The notes beneath the pieces were generated by a model that saw only the letters and a list, made by a program, of their open reading frames with translations, did not search any database and was not told the origin of the DNA. A stretch of DNA of 64,000 bases from NCBI GenBank assembly GCA_964579295.1, contig CAZOGK010000018.1, forward strand, positions 1 through 64,000, read 5' to 3'. Below, piece after piece: positions 34,848 to 42,855 of the stretch (position 1 is its first letter; each line of letters opens with the position of its first letter). Origin of the DNA: JAAYYY01 sp964579295 (GTDB taxonomy: Bacteria > Chloroflexota > Anaerolineae > Promineifilales > Promineifilaceae). The translations under genes and the position numbers were made by a program.

Positions 34848-37313
34848 TTAGATACGCACCCGGCGCAGCCGCAACGCGTTGGCGACGACGCTGATGCTGG
34901 AGAAGGCCATGGCGCCGGCCGCCAGAATCGGGTGGAGCTGGCGCAAGAAGTCGGGCGCCCAGGCAAACGGCGCCAGGATGCCGGCGGCGATGGGAATCAG
35001 GGCGACGTTATAGCCGAATGCCCAGCCCAGATTTTCCTTGATATTGCGCATCGTCGCCCGCGACAGGAAGATAGCCTGCGACACGGTGCGCAGGTCGCCG
35101 CGCATCAGCGTCACGTCCGCCGTCTCCATGGCTACGTCCGTGCCGGTGCCGATCGCCATACCCACGTCGGCCTGCGCCAGCGCCGGCGCGTCGTTAATGC
35201 CGTCGCCAACCATGCCGACCACGTAGCCTTCCTGCTGCAGCTGCGCCACGTACTGCGCCTTATCGCCCGGCAGCACCTCGGCAAAGACGCGGTCGATGCC
35301 CACTTCGCGGGCAACAGCCTGGGCCGTCGCTTCATTGTCGCCGGTCATCATCACCACGGTCAGGCCCATCTCGTGCAGCTTCTTGATGGCCTCACGCGAC
35401 CCCTCTTTAATCGTATCGGCGACGCCGATCAGGGCGCTGGCCTGCCCGTCCACGGCCAGCCACATCGTCGTGCGCGCCTGCGCCTGCAGCTCGTCGGCGC
35501 GCGCCTCCAGCCCATTCAGCATCACCTTTTCACGCGCCATCAGCCGCCGGTTGCCCAGCAGCACCCGTCGCCCCTCGACTGTCGCCGCGATGCCGTGACC
35601 GGCAATATTCTCAAAGGCCTGCGGCTCGCTCAGGGGCAGCGCCCGCTCCTGTGCCGCCCGCACAATCGCTTCACCGAGCGGGTGTTCAGAACCTCGTTCG
35701 GCGCTTGCCGCCAGCCGCAGCATCTCATCGCCACTGTTGGCTGCGCCCTGATCCCCGACGACCAGATCGGTCACCGCCGGCTCGCCGCGCGTAATGGTGC
35801 CCGTCTTGTCCAGGACAATCGCCGTCAGCCGGTGCGCCTGTTCCAGCGCCGCGCTGTTCTTAAACAGGATGCCCTTCTCCGCCCCTTTGCCCACGCCGAC
35901 CATAATCGAGGTCGGCGTCGCCAGTCCCATGGCGCACGGGCAGGCGATGACCAGCACCGCCGTCAGCCGGATCAGGGCCGGCGTGAAGCCCGCACCGCTC
36001 AGCAGCCACAGGGCAAAGGTCGCCAGAGCAATGAGGATAACGGCCGGCACGAAATAGGCTGCCACCCGATCCACCAGCCGCTGGATGGGCGCGCGGCTGC
36101 CCTGCGCCTGCTCCACCAGCCGGATGATCTGCGCCAACGCCGTCTCCTTGCCCACGCGGGTCGCTTCCATGCGCAGCAGACCCTGCCGGTTAATCGTCGC
36201 CCCGATCAGCGGGTCCCCCTGCCCCTTCTCCACCGGCAGGCTCTCGCCGGTGATCATGCTCTCGTCCACGCTGGAGTGGCCGCTCACCACCACGCCATCC
36301 ACTGGGATCTTCTCTCCCGGCCGGACGACGATCATATCGCCGCGCACCACGTCGGCGATAGGGATGTCCAGCTCCACGCCGTCGCGCACCACCCGCGCCG
36401 TGCGGGCGCTGAGGCCCATCAGCTTCTTGATCGCCGCGCTGGTCTGGCCCTTGGCCCGCGCTTCCAGCAGCTTGCCCAGCACGATCAGGGTGATGATCAT
36501 CGCCGAGGTCTCAAAGTAGACGTGCTCGCCCAGGGCCGTGCTGCCCAGGCTCTTGGCGATGAGCACGGCCACGCTATACAGATAGGCCACGCTGCTGCCC
36601 AGCGCCACCAGCACGTCCATGTTGGCGCTGCCGTTGCGCAGGCTCTTAATGCCACCGCGGTAGTAGTCGTAGCCGACGTAGAACTGGACCGGCGTCGCCA
36701 GCAGCAGGAAAAGCCAGTCTACCCGCAGCGCGTGCGCCCAGTGACCGAACAGCCCAAAGTCACGCCCCATGCTCAGCACGAACAGAGGCAGTGTGAAGAT
36801 GACGCCCACGATGAGGCGCTTCCACTGGTGGCGGACTTCGGCCGCGCGCGCCGCCGCCTCGGCGTCCTCTAGCGGCTGGTCGCCTTCCACCTCGACCACG
36901 TCGTAGCCGGCTTTACGCACCGCCGCCGCCAGATCAGCCCGCGTCGCCGTACCGGCGGCCACGGTAACAAACGCTTTTTCAGTGGCGAGATTGACGTTCG
37001 CCTCGAGCACGCCCTCTACCCGTCGCAGCGCTCGCTCGATCGTCGCGGCGCAGTTGGCGCAGGTCATGCCGGTCAGAGCCAGCTCGGCCGTTGCCGTAGG
37101 CACGTCATAGCCGGCACGCCGGATACGGTCGATCACCTCCTGCGCGTTCTTGAGAACCGCCGGATCGTAGGTCAGCGTCACCTTTTCGCTGGCGAAGTTG
37201 ACGTTCGCCTCGCTGACCCCGCCCACCTTGCGCGTGTTGCGCTCGACCGCCGCCACGCAGTTGGCGCAGGTCATGCCCGTTACCGGCAGCGTCATCTGTT
37301 TCTGTTCGCTCAT
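34848..37313 (-). CDS. copA: Copper-translocating P1B-type ATPase
   Basis: 821 residues. Two N-terminal metal-binding domains each have GMTCANC (near residues 13 and 82). The membrane ion site is VIACPCAMGLATP, the phosphorylation site VLDKTGTITRGEP, the nucleotide-binding HP is in GSEHPLGEAI, and the hinge is VGMVGDGINDAPALAQADVG. CPC with two HMA domains fits Cu(I) export. It is the last gene of csoR-copZ-copA, expressed when CsoR releases DNA on binding Cu(I). ATG 37313 follows AGGAA. Confidence 0.95.
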   Translation of the reverse strand: MSEQKQMTLPVTGMTCANCVAAVERNTRKVGGVSEANVNFASEKVTLTYDPAVLKNAQEVIDRIRRAGYDVPTATAELALTGMTCANCAATIERALRRVEGVLEANVNLATEKAFVTVAAGTATRADLAAAVRKAGYDVVEVEGDQPLEDAEAAARAAEVRHQWKRLIVGVIFTLPLFVLSMGRDFGLFGHWAHALRVDWLFLLLATPVQFYVGYDYYRGGIKSLRNGSANMDVLVALGSSVAYLYSVAVLIAKSLGSTALGEHVYFETSAMIITLIVLGKLLEARAKGQTSAAIKKLMGLSARTARVVRDGVELDIPIADVVRGDMIVVRPGEKIPVDGVVVSGHSSVDESMITGESLPVEKGQGDPLIGATINRQGLLRMEATRVGKETALAQIIRLVEQAQGSRAPIQRLVDRVAAYFVPAVILIALATFALWLLSGAGFTPALIRLTAVLVIACPCAMGLATPTSIMVGVGKGAEKGILFKNSAALEQAHRLTAIVLDKTGTITRGEPAVTDLVVGDQGAANSGDEMLRLAASAERGSEHPLGEAIVRAAQERALPLSEPQAFENIAGHGIAATVEGRRVLLGNRRLMAREKVMLNGLEARADELQAQARTTMWLAVDGQASALIGVADTIKEGSREAIKKLHEMGLTVVMMTGDNEATAQAVAREVGIDRVFAEVLPGDKAQYVAQLQQEGYVVGMVGDGINDAPALAQADVGMAIGTGTDVAMETADVTLMRGDLRTVSQAIFLSRATMRNIKENLGWAFGYNVALIPIAAGILAPFAWAPDFLRQLHPILAAGAMAFSSISVVANALRLRRVRI

Positions 37314-37378
37314 CGCTCTTCCTGCTCAGGTGACCGGCGCCTGCGCAGCGCCGGCCATCCCATTCTCTCGCGAACCGG

Positions 37379-37600
37379 CTAGCTGATCTGCAGCGGCTCG
37401 GCCGGTGGGTAGTTGATTTCTTCGAGCAGCGCCTTAATCTCTTCCCAGGATGCGGGATCATCCCAGGTGACGGTGACGCGCCGGCTGTCGATGTCCGCCT
37501 CGACGCCGGCGACGCCGGCCAGCTCGCCGACCTCCAGCTTGATGGTGTGGGTGCAGTGACCACAGTGGATATTGGGCACGACAAATGTCTTGCTTTGCAT
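37379..37600 (-). CDS. copZ: CopZ-like copper chaperone (HMA domain)
   Basis: 73 residues, a single ferredoxin-like HMA domain. The metal motif is HCGHC (residues 12-16) instead of MTCxxC, which keeps the CxxC spacing with an extra His. It would hand Cu(I) to CopA. GAGGAGG lies nine bases upstream of ATG 37600. Gap to copA is 65 bases. Confidence 0.88.
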   Translation of the reverse strand: MQSKTFVVPNIHCGHCTHTIKLEVGELAGVAGVEADIDSRRVTVTWDDPASWEEIKALLEEINYPPAEPLQIS

Positions 37601-37624
37601 GGCTAACTTCCTCCTCAGATGGGC

Positions 37625-37903
37625 TTAGCGCCTGCCCGTCATGGCAAAAACGCTGGTTACTTCGCGCAGCAGTTGCTCGCGCTCGTCAGGATCGTCGCCG
37701 CGAATAGCGGCTGTGACACAGGTGTGCAGGTGGTTGTCCAGCATCATGGTGCTCACCTTATGCAGCGCCGACTGCACCGCTTCGATCTGCTGGATCACGT
37801 CGATGCAGTAGCTATCCTCGTCGACCATGCGCTGGATACCTTTGATGTGCCCGGCGGCGCTGGCCAGCCTTCGACTGACATCACCCTTAATCTTCTCGTC
37901 CAT
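37625..37903 (-). CDS. csoR: CsoR family Cu(I)-sensing repressor
   Basis: 92 residues, all-alpha DUF156. The ligands are visible: Cys in DSYCIDVIQQI, His and Cys in LDNHLHTCVTAAI (the C-H-C set of copper-sensing CsoR, distinguishing it from RcnR/FrmR). HIKGIQRMV is the conserved first helix. ATG 37903 chosen over TTG 37909. It heads the operon and should repress its own promoter through the G-tract palindrome at 37947-37970. Confidence 0.92.
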   Translation of the reverse strand: MDEKIKGDVSRRLASAAGHIKGIQRMVDEDSYCIDVIQQIEAVQSALHKVSTMMLDNHLHTCVTAAIRGDDPDEREQLLREVTSVFAMTGRR

Positions 37904-37946
37904 AGGCAAACCCTACCTACCTGTGAAACCTCATTTACACCGTCCC

Positions 37947-37970
37947 TACCCCCTCCCTGGGGGGTGGGGT
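37947..37970. promoter_or_regulatory. CsoR operator (G-tract imperfect palindrome)
   Basis: ACCCCCT and TGGGGGGT half-sites meet around 37957, the GC-tract pseudo-palindrome that CsoR proteins bind. It lies directly downstream of the -10 box of the csoR promoter, so bound repressor would block transcription. Confidence 0.7.
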
Positions 37971-37982
37971 CTCATATACATG

Positions 37983-38010
37983 ATTATAGCAACGACCGCC
38001 TGGTTGTCAA
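37983..38010 (-). promoter_or_regulatory. Consensus promoter of csoR-copZ-copA
   Basis: On the minus strand a perfect TTGACA (38010-38005) and a perfect TATAAT (37988-37983) are 16 bp apart, ending 13 bp before the operator. Confidence 0.82.
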
Positions 38011-38167
38011 CCGCTCGCTCGGGTGCGGCGCTGCCGGGCGGGCGAGGCAAGCCGGGTAGGATCGGGCTCGCTGCTGGCCGGCTTGCCTTGCCCCTACGTA
38101 GATATGCCAAAACAGCGTCTATTTTCCGCCTGACGCGGTTCTCTGGTAAGGAATGCCACCAGATACC

Positions 38168-38190
38168 AAAAAGGCGCCAGAGCGGCGCCT
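38168..38190 (-). terminator. Intrinsic terminator of the antirepressor-parA-parB operon
   Basis: AGGCGCC (38172-38178), AGAGC loop, GGCGCCT (38184-38190) with AAAAA on the left, i.e. a U-run on the minus strand, 45 bases past the parB stop. Confidence 0.75.
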
Positions 38191-38235
38191 ATGGGCAAAA
38201 TCTTCGCGCTGAGAAGTGCTCCCGGGCCCGGCGCG

Positions 38236-39474
38236 CTACGATGGGCGGTTGCCCGCCGCGCGCTGCTCTTCTGCCCGGTAGTCATCGACGCGGCGCAGCA
38301 GCTCGTCCAGCTGATCGCGCAGCGCCACCATATCGTCCACGACATCGCCATAACCGCTGTCCAGCGCCAGGTCGCGCGCCAGCAGGACCATCTCCGCGCG
38401 CGGCAGCCGGTGCAGGAAGCGCACCGCGCCGCGCACGCGGCGGCGGAAGCGCCGCGTCTGCGCCTCCTGGTCGACGGCCGCCGCCGCCCGCTGCACTGCT
38501 GGCCCGGCTGCGACCAGCTCCTGCTGCTGCAGCAGCCGCTCGACCAGCTCGTCCACGCCACGAGTTATCGCCCGCCGTGGCCCCTCCCCCTCTGCGTTCT
38601 CCTGCTGCCAGGCAATGAGCTGCTGCAGGGCGGCCAGCTGCAGCGCCGGCTCGTCGCGCAGCTTCTGCACGATGGGCCGGATGGTCGTTTCCGCCAGCCC
38701 GTGCTGCTCGACCAGGGCCTGCGCCTCCGGGCTGAGCGAGAGCACCTGAGTGAGGAAGATGCGGTAACGGTTGCTGATGCCCATCTCTTCGGCCACGCGC
38801 GTCCAGGGCACGAGGCCCGCCAGCGGTGAACTATCGTTCACCTCGGCTTCTTCGGCGTCGGGTGAACTATCGTTCACCTCCGCCAGCGGTAGACCCGATA
38901 ATTCATAACGCAGCGCCCACAGGCCGCGCGCCTTCTCCACCGCGTTGATATCCTCGCGCATGAGGTTCTCGATGAGCTGGTGGGCGCGCACGCTGATCCC
39001 TTCGTCCACAACGGTGGCCGCGATCTCCGTCGCCGGCAGCGTTGTATCGCCGCCGCCCACACTGCGTCCTGTCTCGGCCAGCAGCAGGTGGGCCCAGTAG
39101 CGGCGCTCGCCGGTGACGACGAAATAGTCGGTGTTCGGCGGCGCCGTCTCGTCCGCCCGCGGCCGGCGCACCGTAATCGGGTTGATCAGCCCGTGGCGGG
39201 CAATGCTCTCCGCCAGCTGCCGCAGCGCCTGCAGCGATGGCGCGTCCGCCTCGCTCGCCAGCCAGCGGGCGATGACCTCCGCCGGCGTGAGCTCGCCCGC
39301 CGCCACTGCGGCGGCCAGCGCCGCCGGCAGCAGGCGACGCGGCTGGCCGGGGTCGGGGCGGATAGCGGACAGCGGCAGGCGCGCCGACCCCGCTGCCTCC
39401 GGCTGCTCCTCCTGCGCGTAGGGGTCAATGCCGCGGAATAGGGTGCTGCTCAGCCCGGTCTTTTTCTTAGCCAC
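38236..39474 (-). CDS. parB: ParB-like partition protein (centromere-binding CTPase fold)
   Basis: 412 residues. LPLSAIRPDPGQPRRLLP opens the ParB N-domain; LRQLAESIARHGLINPITVRR, YFVVTGERRYWAHLLLAE (GERRxxA, the CTP/phosphate motif) and HQLIENLMREDINAVEKARGLWAL follow, then a helix-turn-helix (RVAEEMGISNRYRIFLTQVLSL). About 55 residues separate the N-domain boxes where chromosomal ParBs have fewer. A 12-residue repeat AEVNDSSP occurs twice before the HTH. GTG 39474 overlaps the parA stop and follows AGGAG. It pairs with ParA and an antirepressor-like gene, so plasmid or phage origin is likely, not the chromosomal segregation locus. Confidence 0.85.
   Translation of the reverse strand: MAKKKTGLSSTLFRGIDPYAQEEQPEAAGSARLPLSAIRPDPGQPRRLLPAALAAAVAAGELTPAEVIARWLASEADAPSLQALRQLAESIARHGLINPITVRRPRADETAPPNTDYFVVTGERRYWAHLLLAETGRSVGGGDTTLPATEIAATVVDEGISVRAHQLIENLMREDINAVEKARGLWALRYELSGLPLAEVNDSSPDAEEAEVNDSSPLAGLVPWTRVAEEMGISNRYRIFLTQVLSLSPEAQALVEQHGLAETTIRPIVQKLRDEPALQLAALQQLIAWQQENAEGEGPRRAITRGVDELVERLLQQQELVAAGPAVQRAAAAVDQEAQTRRFRRRVRGAVRFLHRLPRAEMVLLARDLALDSGYGDVVDDMVALRDQLDELLRRVDDYRAEEQRAAGNRPS
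38825..38878. repeat. Two copies of an 18-bp near-palindrome inside parB (candidate parS)
   Basis: GGTGAACTATCGTTCACC occurs at 38825-38842 and 38861-38878, 36 bp apart. Each has perfect 7-bp arms around TATC. They encode the repeated EVNDSSP. Placement in the partition operon makes them candidate ParB-binding sites; a simple coding duplication is the alternative. Confidence 0.6.
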
Positions 39475-40255
39475 GGTCCAGTAACTCCTGCAGCAGCGCT
39501 GCATAGGCCTCCGCGCCGTCGCTGGCGCCGTCGTAGGCAAAAATATCTTTTCCGGCTGCGTGCGCCTCGCCGATGGCGACGCGCCGCGGGATGGGCGGCA
39601 GGAGCTGGGCGCCAAAAGCCTGCTGCAGCTCAAGCTGCGTGTCGCGCGCCAGCGCCGTGCGGTCCAGCAGCGTGGGCAAGACGCCGCCAACCTTCAGCTC
39701 CGGATTGGCCTGGCGCACCATCTCAATCGTGCGCTGCAGCAGGTTGAGGCCGATGAGCGGGAACAGGCCGGGGTCTACCGGGATAATCACTTCGGTGGCC
39801 GCCATCAGGGCGTTAACCGTCAACAGCCCCAGGCTCGGCGGGCAGTCGATGATCACGAAATCATAGCTGCCCATAATGGGCGCCAGCTTTTGCCGCAGCT
39901 GCCGCTCCCGCTCGAAGGCATTGACCAGTTCCAGCTCGGCCGAGGCCAGGTCGAGATGGCTGGGCAAAATATCCAGCGTGGGTGCGTCGTCGCCGCTGCC
40001 CAGTGATGTCGTCAGCACCGCCTGCGCCGCCGGCAGGTTGCCCAGCAACACCTCATGCAGGGTCGCCTGCCCCGACTCGCGCGGGCCGGCTGCGGAGCCC
40101 ACGCCGAGGAAGACGGCGGTGGCGTTGGCCTGAGGATCGGCGTCGACCAGCAGCACGCGCTGCCCGGCCCGCGCCAGCCCGCCGGCCAGGTTGATGGCCG
40201 TGGTCGTCTTCCCCGTGCCCCCTTTCTGATTGGCAATGGCAATAATGCGCGTCAC
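39467..40255 (-). CDS. parA: ParA-type partition ATPase
   Basis: 262 residues. IIAIANQKGGTGKTTTAINLAGGLA is the deviant Walker A, LLVDADPQANAT the A' motif, and YDFVIIDCPPSLGLLTVNALMAA Walker B. It lacks an N-terminal HTH, as in type Ib or chromosomal-like ParA. GTG 40255 follows AAGGAGG. It moves ParB-bound DNA by ATP-dependent nucleoid binding. Genes upstream and downstream are coupled (25 bases from the antirepressor gene, overlap with parB). Confidence 0.9.
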   Translation of the reverse strand: MTRIIAIANQKGGTGKTTTAINLAGGLARAGQRVLLVDADPQANATAVFLGVGSAAGPRESGQATLHEVLLGNLPAAQAVLTTSLGSGDDAPTLDILPSHLDLASAELELVNAFERERQLRQKLAPIMGSYDFVIIDCPPSLGLLTVNALMAATEVIIPVDPGLFPLIGLNLLQRTIEMVRQANPELKVGGVLPTLLDRTALARDTQLELQQAFGAQLLPPIPRRVAIGEAHAAGKDIFAYDGASDGAEAYAALLQELLDRG

Positions 40256-40280
40256 CGGGCCTCCTTGCTGCCTGCCAGCC

Positions 40281-41138
40281 CTAGAAGGGCACACTCCCTT
40301 CCAGGCTCTGATGCCACTCGTCGAGGAAACTGATCGCTTCTGCAAAACGGCGCGCCGGCAGCAGCTTGTAGCTGGTAATACCAAAACGGCGGTAGAACTC
40401 GCCGTAGACGCCGCCGTACTCATTCCGCCCCGTCTTCTTGCCCAGCGCCAGCGCCACCGCCTTCACCGACTGGCTGATCTGGCTGGCCTGGTCGGGCGTG
40501 ATGTGCCGGCCAGGGTCGCCCAGCGTCGCCTCCACCTCCTCCAGGCGCCGCTCGTGGTCCGCCAGCTGCTGTCCGTGGCTCTCCAGCTGCCCTTCCAGCA
40601 CGAGCTGCTGGCGCGCCAGGCGCATCATCGCCGCCGCCAGCCGGTAGGCCTGCGCCGCCGGCGAATCGGAGTCGAGCAGCTCGTCAAAATCGGGGTCGGC
40701 GCTTAGCCGCCCTTCCAGGAAGGCTTCGTGCAGCACCTGGTAACAGTCGCGCTGGTAGCGGATCAGCCGCTCGCGGATCTCCGGCTTGACGCGGTTGGCG
40801 TTGATACCAAAGAGCCAGCCGTTGAGGTAGTCGAGCGGCAAGCAGACCATCTCCCGGCTGACCTCGGCGCTTGCCTGCCCGCTCGAGCGGCCGGCTTCCG
40901 TTCGTGTTACGCGAACGGAACGTATCTCTGCGCTCAGCACCGGATCGCGCTGCAGCCGCTCATACTGGCCCGACCAGGCCAGGCCGAGGTTTTCGGTCAG
41001 TGGGCGCAGGGGCACAAAGACCTGGCGCCGCTCCCCGGCGGCGACGACAACGGCCGTCACCTCGTCCTCGTAGAAGAGAACCTGGCGCTGTTCCAGGGGA
41101 ATGAGGGCTGGCATCTCGCTCTGCTTGTGCTCAGACAT
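40281..41138 (-). CDS. Phage antirepressor-like protein (P22_AR_N + ORF6C domains)
   Basis: 285 residues. Residues about 15-140 match the P22 antirepressor N-domain: VFVPLRPLTENLGLAWSGQYERLQRDPVLSAEIRSV and REMVCLPLDYLNGWLFGINANRVKPEIRERLIRYQRDCYQVLHEAF. After a coiled coil (LEGQLESHGQQLADHERRLEEVEATL), NEYGGVYGEFYRRFGITSYKLLPARRFAEAISFLDEWH is the ORF6C domain. Such proteins inactivate phage repressors or act in temperate-phage control. ATG 41138 has only a weak ribosome site; ATG 41195 is an alternative. It heads an operon with parA and parB, an unusual setting. Confidence 0.85.
   Translation of the reverse strand: MSEHKQSEMPALIPLEQRQVLFYEDEVTAVVVAAGERRQVFVPLRPLTENLGLAWSGQYERLQRDPVLSAEIRSVRVTRTEAGRSSGQASAEVSREMVCLPLDYLNGWLFGINANRVKPEIRERLIRYQRDCYQVLHEAFLEGRLSADPDFDELLDSDSPAAQAYRLAAAMMRLARQQLVLEGQLESHGQQLADHERRLEEVEATLGDPGRHITPDQASQISQSVKAVALALGKKTGRNEYGGVYGEFYRRFGITSYKLLPARRFAEAISFLDEWHQSLEGSVPF
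40896..40920. repeat. Inverted repeat inside the antirepressor gene
   Basis: TTCCGTTCG (40896-40904) and CGAACGGAA (40912-40920) are perfect 9-bp arms around TGTTACG. They encode a loop (SVRVTRTE) inserted in the P22_AR_N domain. Could be an operator or incidental. Confidence 0.45.
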
Positions 41139-41562
41139 CGTATTCTGCTGCGCCGGCCGCCGGGTGGGGTAGGCGGCGGGTATCTCCGCGTTCATTTTAA
41201 CGGCTTTCAACCGCCTGACAAACAAATCCAGCACCACCGGCCAGCCGCAACTGCGGAAAAATATAATGAACGAAGAACAGAACCTATATTCATGCACTGA
41301 GCGCCGGATTTTCCGGCAAAAGCAGGGCGCCACGCGCTCTGCCAGCCGATTAAGTTGTGAGTAACACAACATAAAATATCCACTCACAAAACGCTGAAGA
41401 GACGGCGCGTGGTGGTAGGGTAGCCCGCTGGCTGTGCCTCACAGACGGCCAAGCTTCGCATAGTAGGGCGAAGCTGCTGGAACTGTAGTGGTGCCGGGGC
41501 AGGGATAGTGGCATAATTCCCGATCTTGTGGGCCGTGAACACGGTCCGGAAGCTGAGACCTG
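41139..41562. other. 424-bp intergenic region between the partition cassette and the MFS genes
   Basis: No credible gene. It is AT-richer near 41260-41290 and 41350-41395. It contains GCCGGATTTTCCGGC (near 41310), site B (41355-41379) and a perfect hairpin AGCTTCGC/GCGAAGCT (41452-41459, 41468-41475). A CATAAT near 41512 could be the -10 box of the MFS genes. No convincing promoter could be fixed for the antirepressor operon. Confidence 0.5.
41355..41379 (+). repeat. Site B, similar to 11001-11023 in opposite orientation
   Basis: TTGTGAGTAAC followed after four bases by CATAAAATAT, with AGCCGAT just 5'. The same three blocks occur at the other accessory locus (minus strand, 11001-11040). Here the site also forms an inverted repeat: TTGTGAGT with ACTCACAA about 19 bases later. 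Confidence 0.55.
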
Positions 41563-42855
41563 ATGCACGAATATATCGCGCTGCTGCGCGGCAACCGCAA
41601 CTATCGCTCCCTCTGGTTCAGCTCGCTCGCCAGCCAGATCGGCGACTGGTTCAACCTCATCGCCTCCGCCTCTCTCATCCAGGAGCTGACGACCAGCGGC
41701 TCGGCCGTCAGCCTGCTCTTCCTGGTACGCTTCTTGCCCCTGTTCCTCTTCAGCCCGCTCGCCGGTGTGCTGGCCGACCGCTTTAACCGGCGCACGCTGA
41801 TGGCGGCGAGCGACCTGCTGCGCGCCGGCACGGTGCTGGGCTTTCTGCTCGTGCGCGACGCCAGCCAGGTCTGGCTCTTCTACCTGCTGACAGCGCTGCA
41901 GTTTTCGCTTAGCGCCATCTATACGCCGACCGGCACCGCGCTGCTGGCGAACATCGTGCGCCGCGACGAGCTGGTCACGGCCAATGCCCTCAACAGTTTC
42001 ACCTGGAGCACGATGCTGGCCGTTGGCTCGCTCCTGGGCGGCCTGGCTACCGGTCTCTTCGGCCGCTCGGCTGCCTTTGTCCTCGACGCTCTGACCTTTC
42101 TGGTGGCCGGCTGGCTGATCGCCCGCGTAAGCCTGCCGCCTGAGCTGCAGCAGGCGCGGGCAGCGACCAGCCGCGGCGGCTGGCTGGACTTCGTCGACGG
42201 GCTGCGTTACCTGCGCGGCGAGCCTTACATCCTGGTCCTCACCCTGATCAAAGGGGCCGGCTCGCTCATCTGGGGCGCTATCAACGTCCTGGAGCTTGAT
42301 TTTGCCGAAGATGTCCTGGTCGCCGACCCCCTGGCGCGCGCGCTGCGGGCCGCCGGCGGCAGCGCCCTGGTGCTCGGCGTCATCTACGCGGCCAGCGGTC
42401 TGGGCACCGGCTTTGGGCCCCTGCTGCTACGCCGCTGGCTGGGCGACGCCACATCGCGCCTGCGCTGGGCCATTGTCGCCAGCTTCTGGATGATGGCGGC
42501 AGGTATTCTCGGCCTGGCCGCGGCGCCGACGCTCGCCTGGTTTACGCTGGCGACGCTGGTGCGCACCGTCGGCACGGGGACGCTGTGGGTGTTCAGCGCC
42601 GCTATCCTGCAGATGATCGTCCCGGACCGCATGCGCGGCCGGGTCTTCGCCTTCGAGTTTGCCGTCCTCACGCTCACGCAGTCGCTGAGCATCAGCTGGG
42701 CCGGCCTGGCGCAGGACACATTGGGCTGGACGATTCGGGAGGTGACCGCCAGCGTCGGCTTGCTCGGTCTGTTCGTTGCCCTGGTCTGGCTGCTCTTCCA
42801 GCTGCGCACCTACCGGCGGCCGCTGGGCGATTTCCTGCTGGAGAACGCGCCATGA
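41563..42855 (+). CDS. MFS transporter
   Basis: 430 residues, about 12 hydrophobic helices. The start YRSLWFSSLASQIGDWFNLIA and GVLADRFNRRTLMAASDLLRAG (motif A between helices 2 and 3) fit the MFS_3/enterobactin-exporter-like group of drug or metabolite exporters. ATG 41563 follows GAGACC. Its stop overlaps the start of a second MFS gene (42852-42855), an unusual pairing. Substrate unknown. Confidence 0.85.
   Translation: MHEYIALLRGNRNYRSLWFSSLASQIGDWFNLIASASLIQELTTSGSAVSLLFLVRFLPLFLFSPLAGVLADRFNRRTLMAASDLLRAGTVLGFLLVRDASQVWLFYLLTALQFSLSAIYTPTGTALLANIVRRDELVTANALNSFTWSTMLAVGSLLGGLATGLFGRSAAFVLDALTFLVAGWLIARVSLPPELQQARAATSRGGWLDFVDGLRYLRGEPYILVLTLIKGAGSLIWGAINVLELDFAEDVLVADPLARALRAAGGSALVLGVIYAASGLGTGFGPLLLRRWLGDATSRLRWAIVASFWMMAAGILGLAAAPTLAWFTLATLVRTVGTGTLWVFSAAILQMIVPDRMRGRVFAFEFAVLTLTQSLSISWAGLAQDTLGWTIREVTASVGLLGLFVALVWLLFQLRTYRRPLGDFLLENAP

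Noticed and set aside
34839..36872. 677-residue plus-strand frame opposite copA
   Set aside because: His/Arg/Gln-rich antisense translation of a strongly conserved P-type ATPase.
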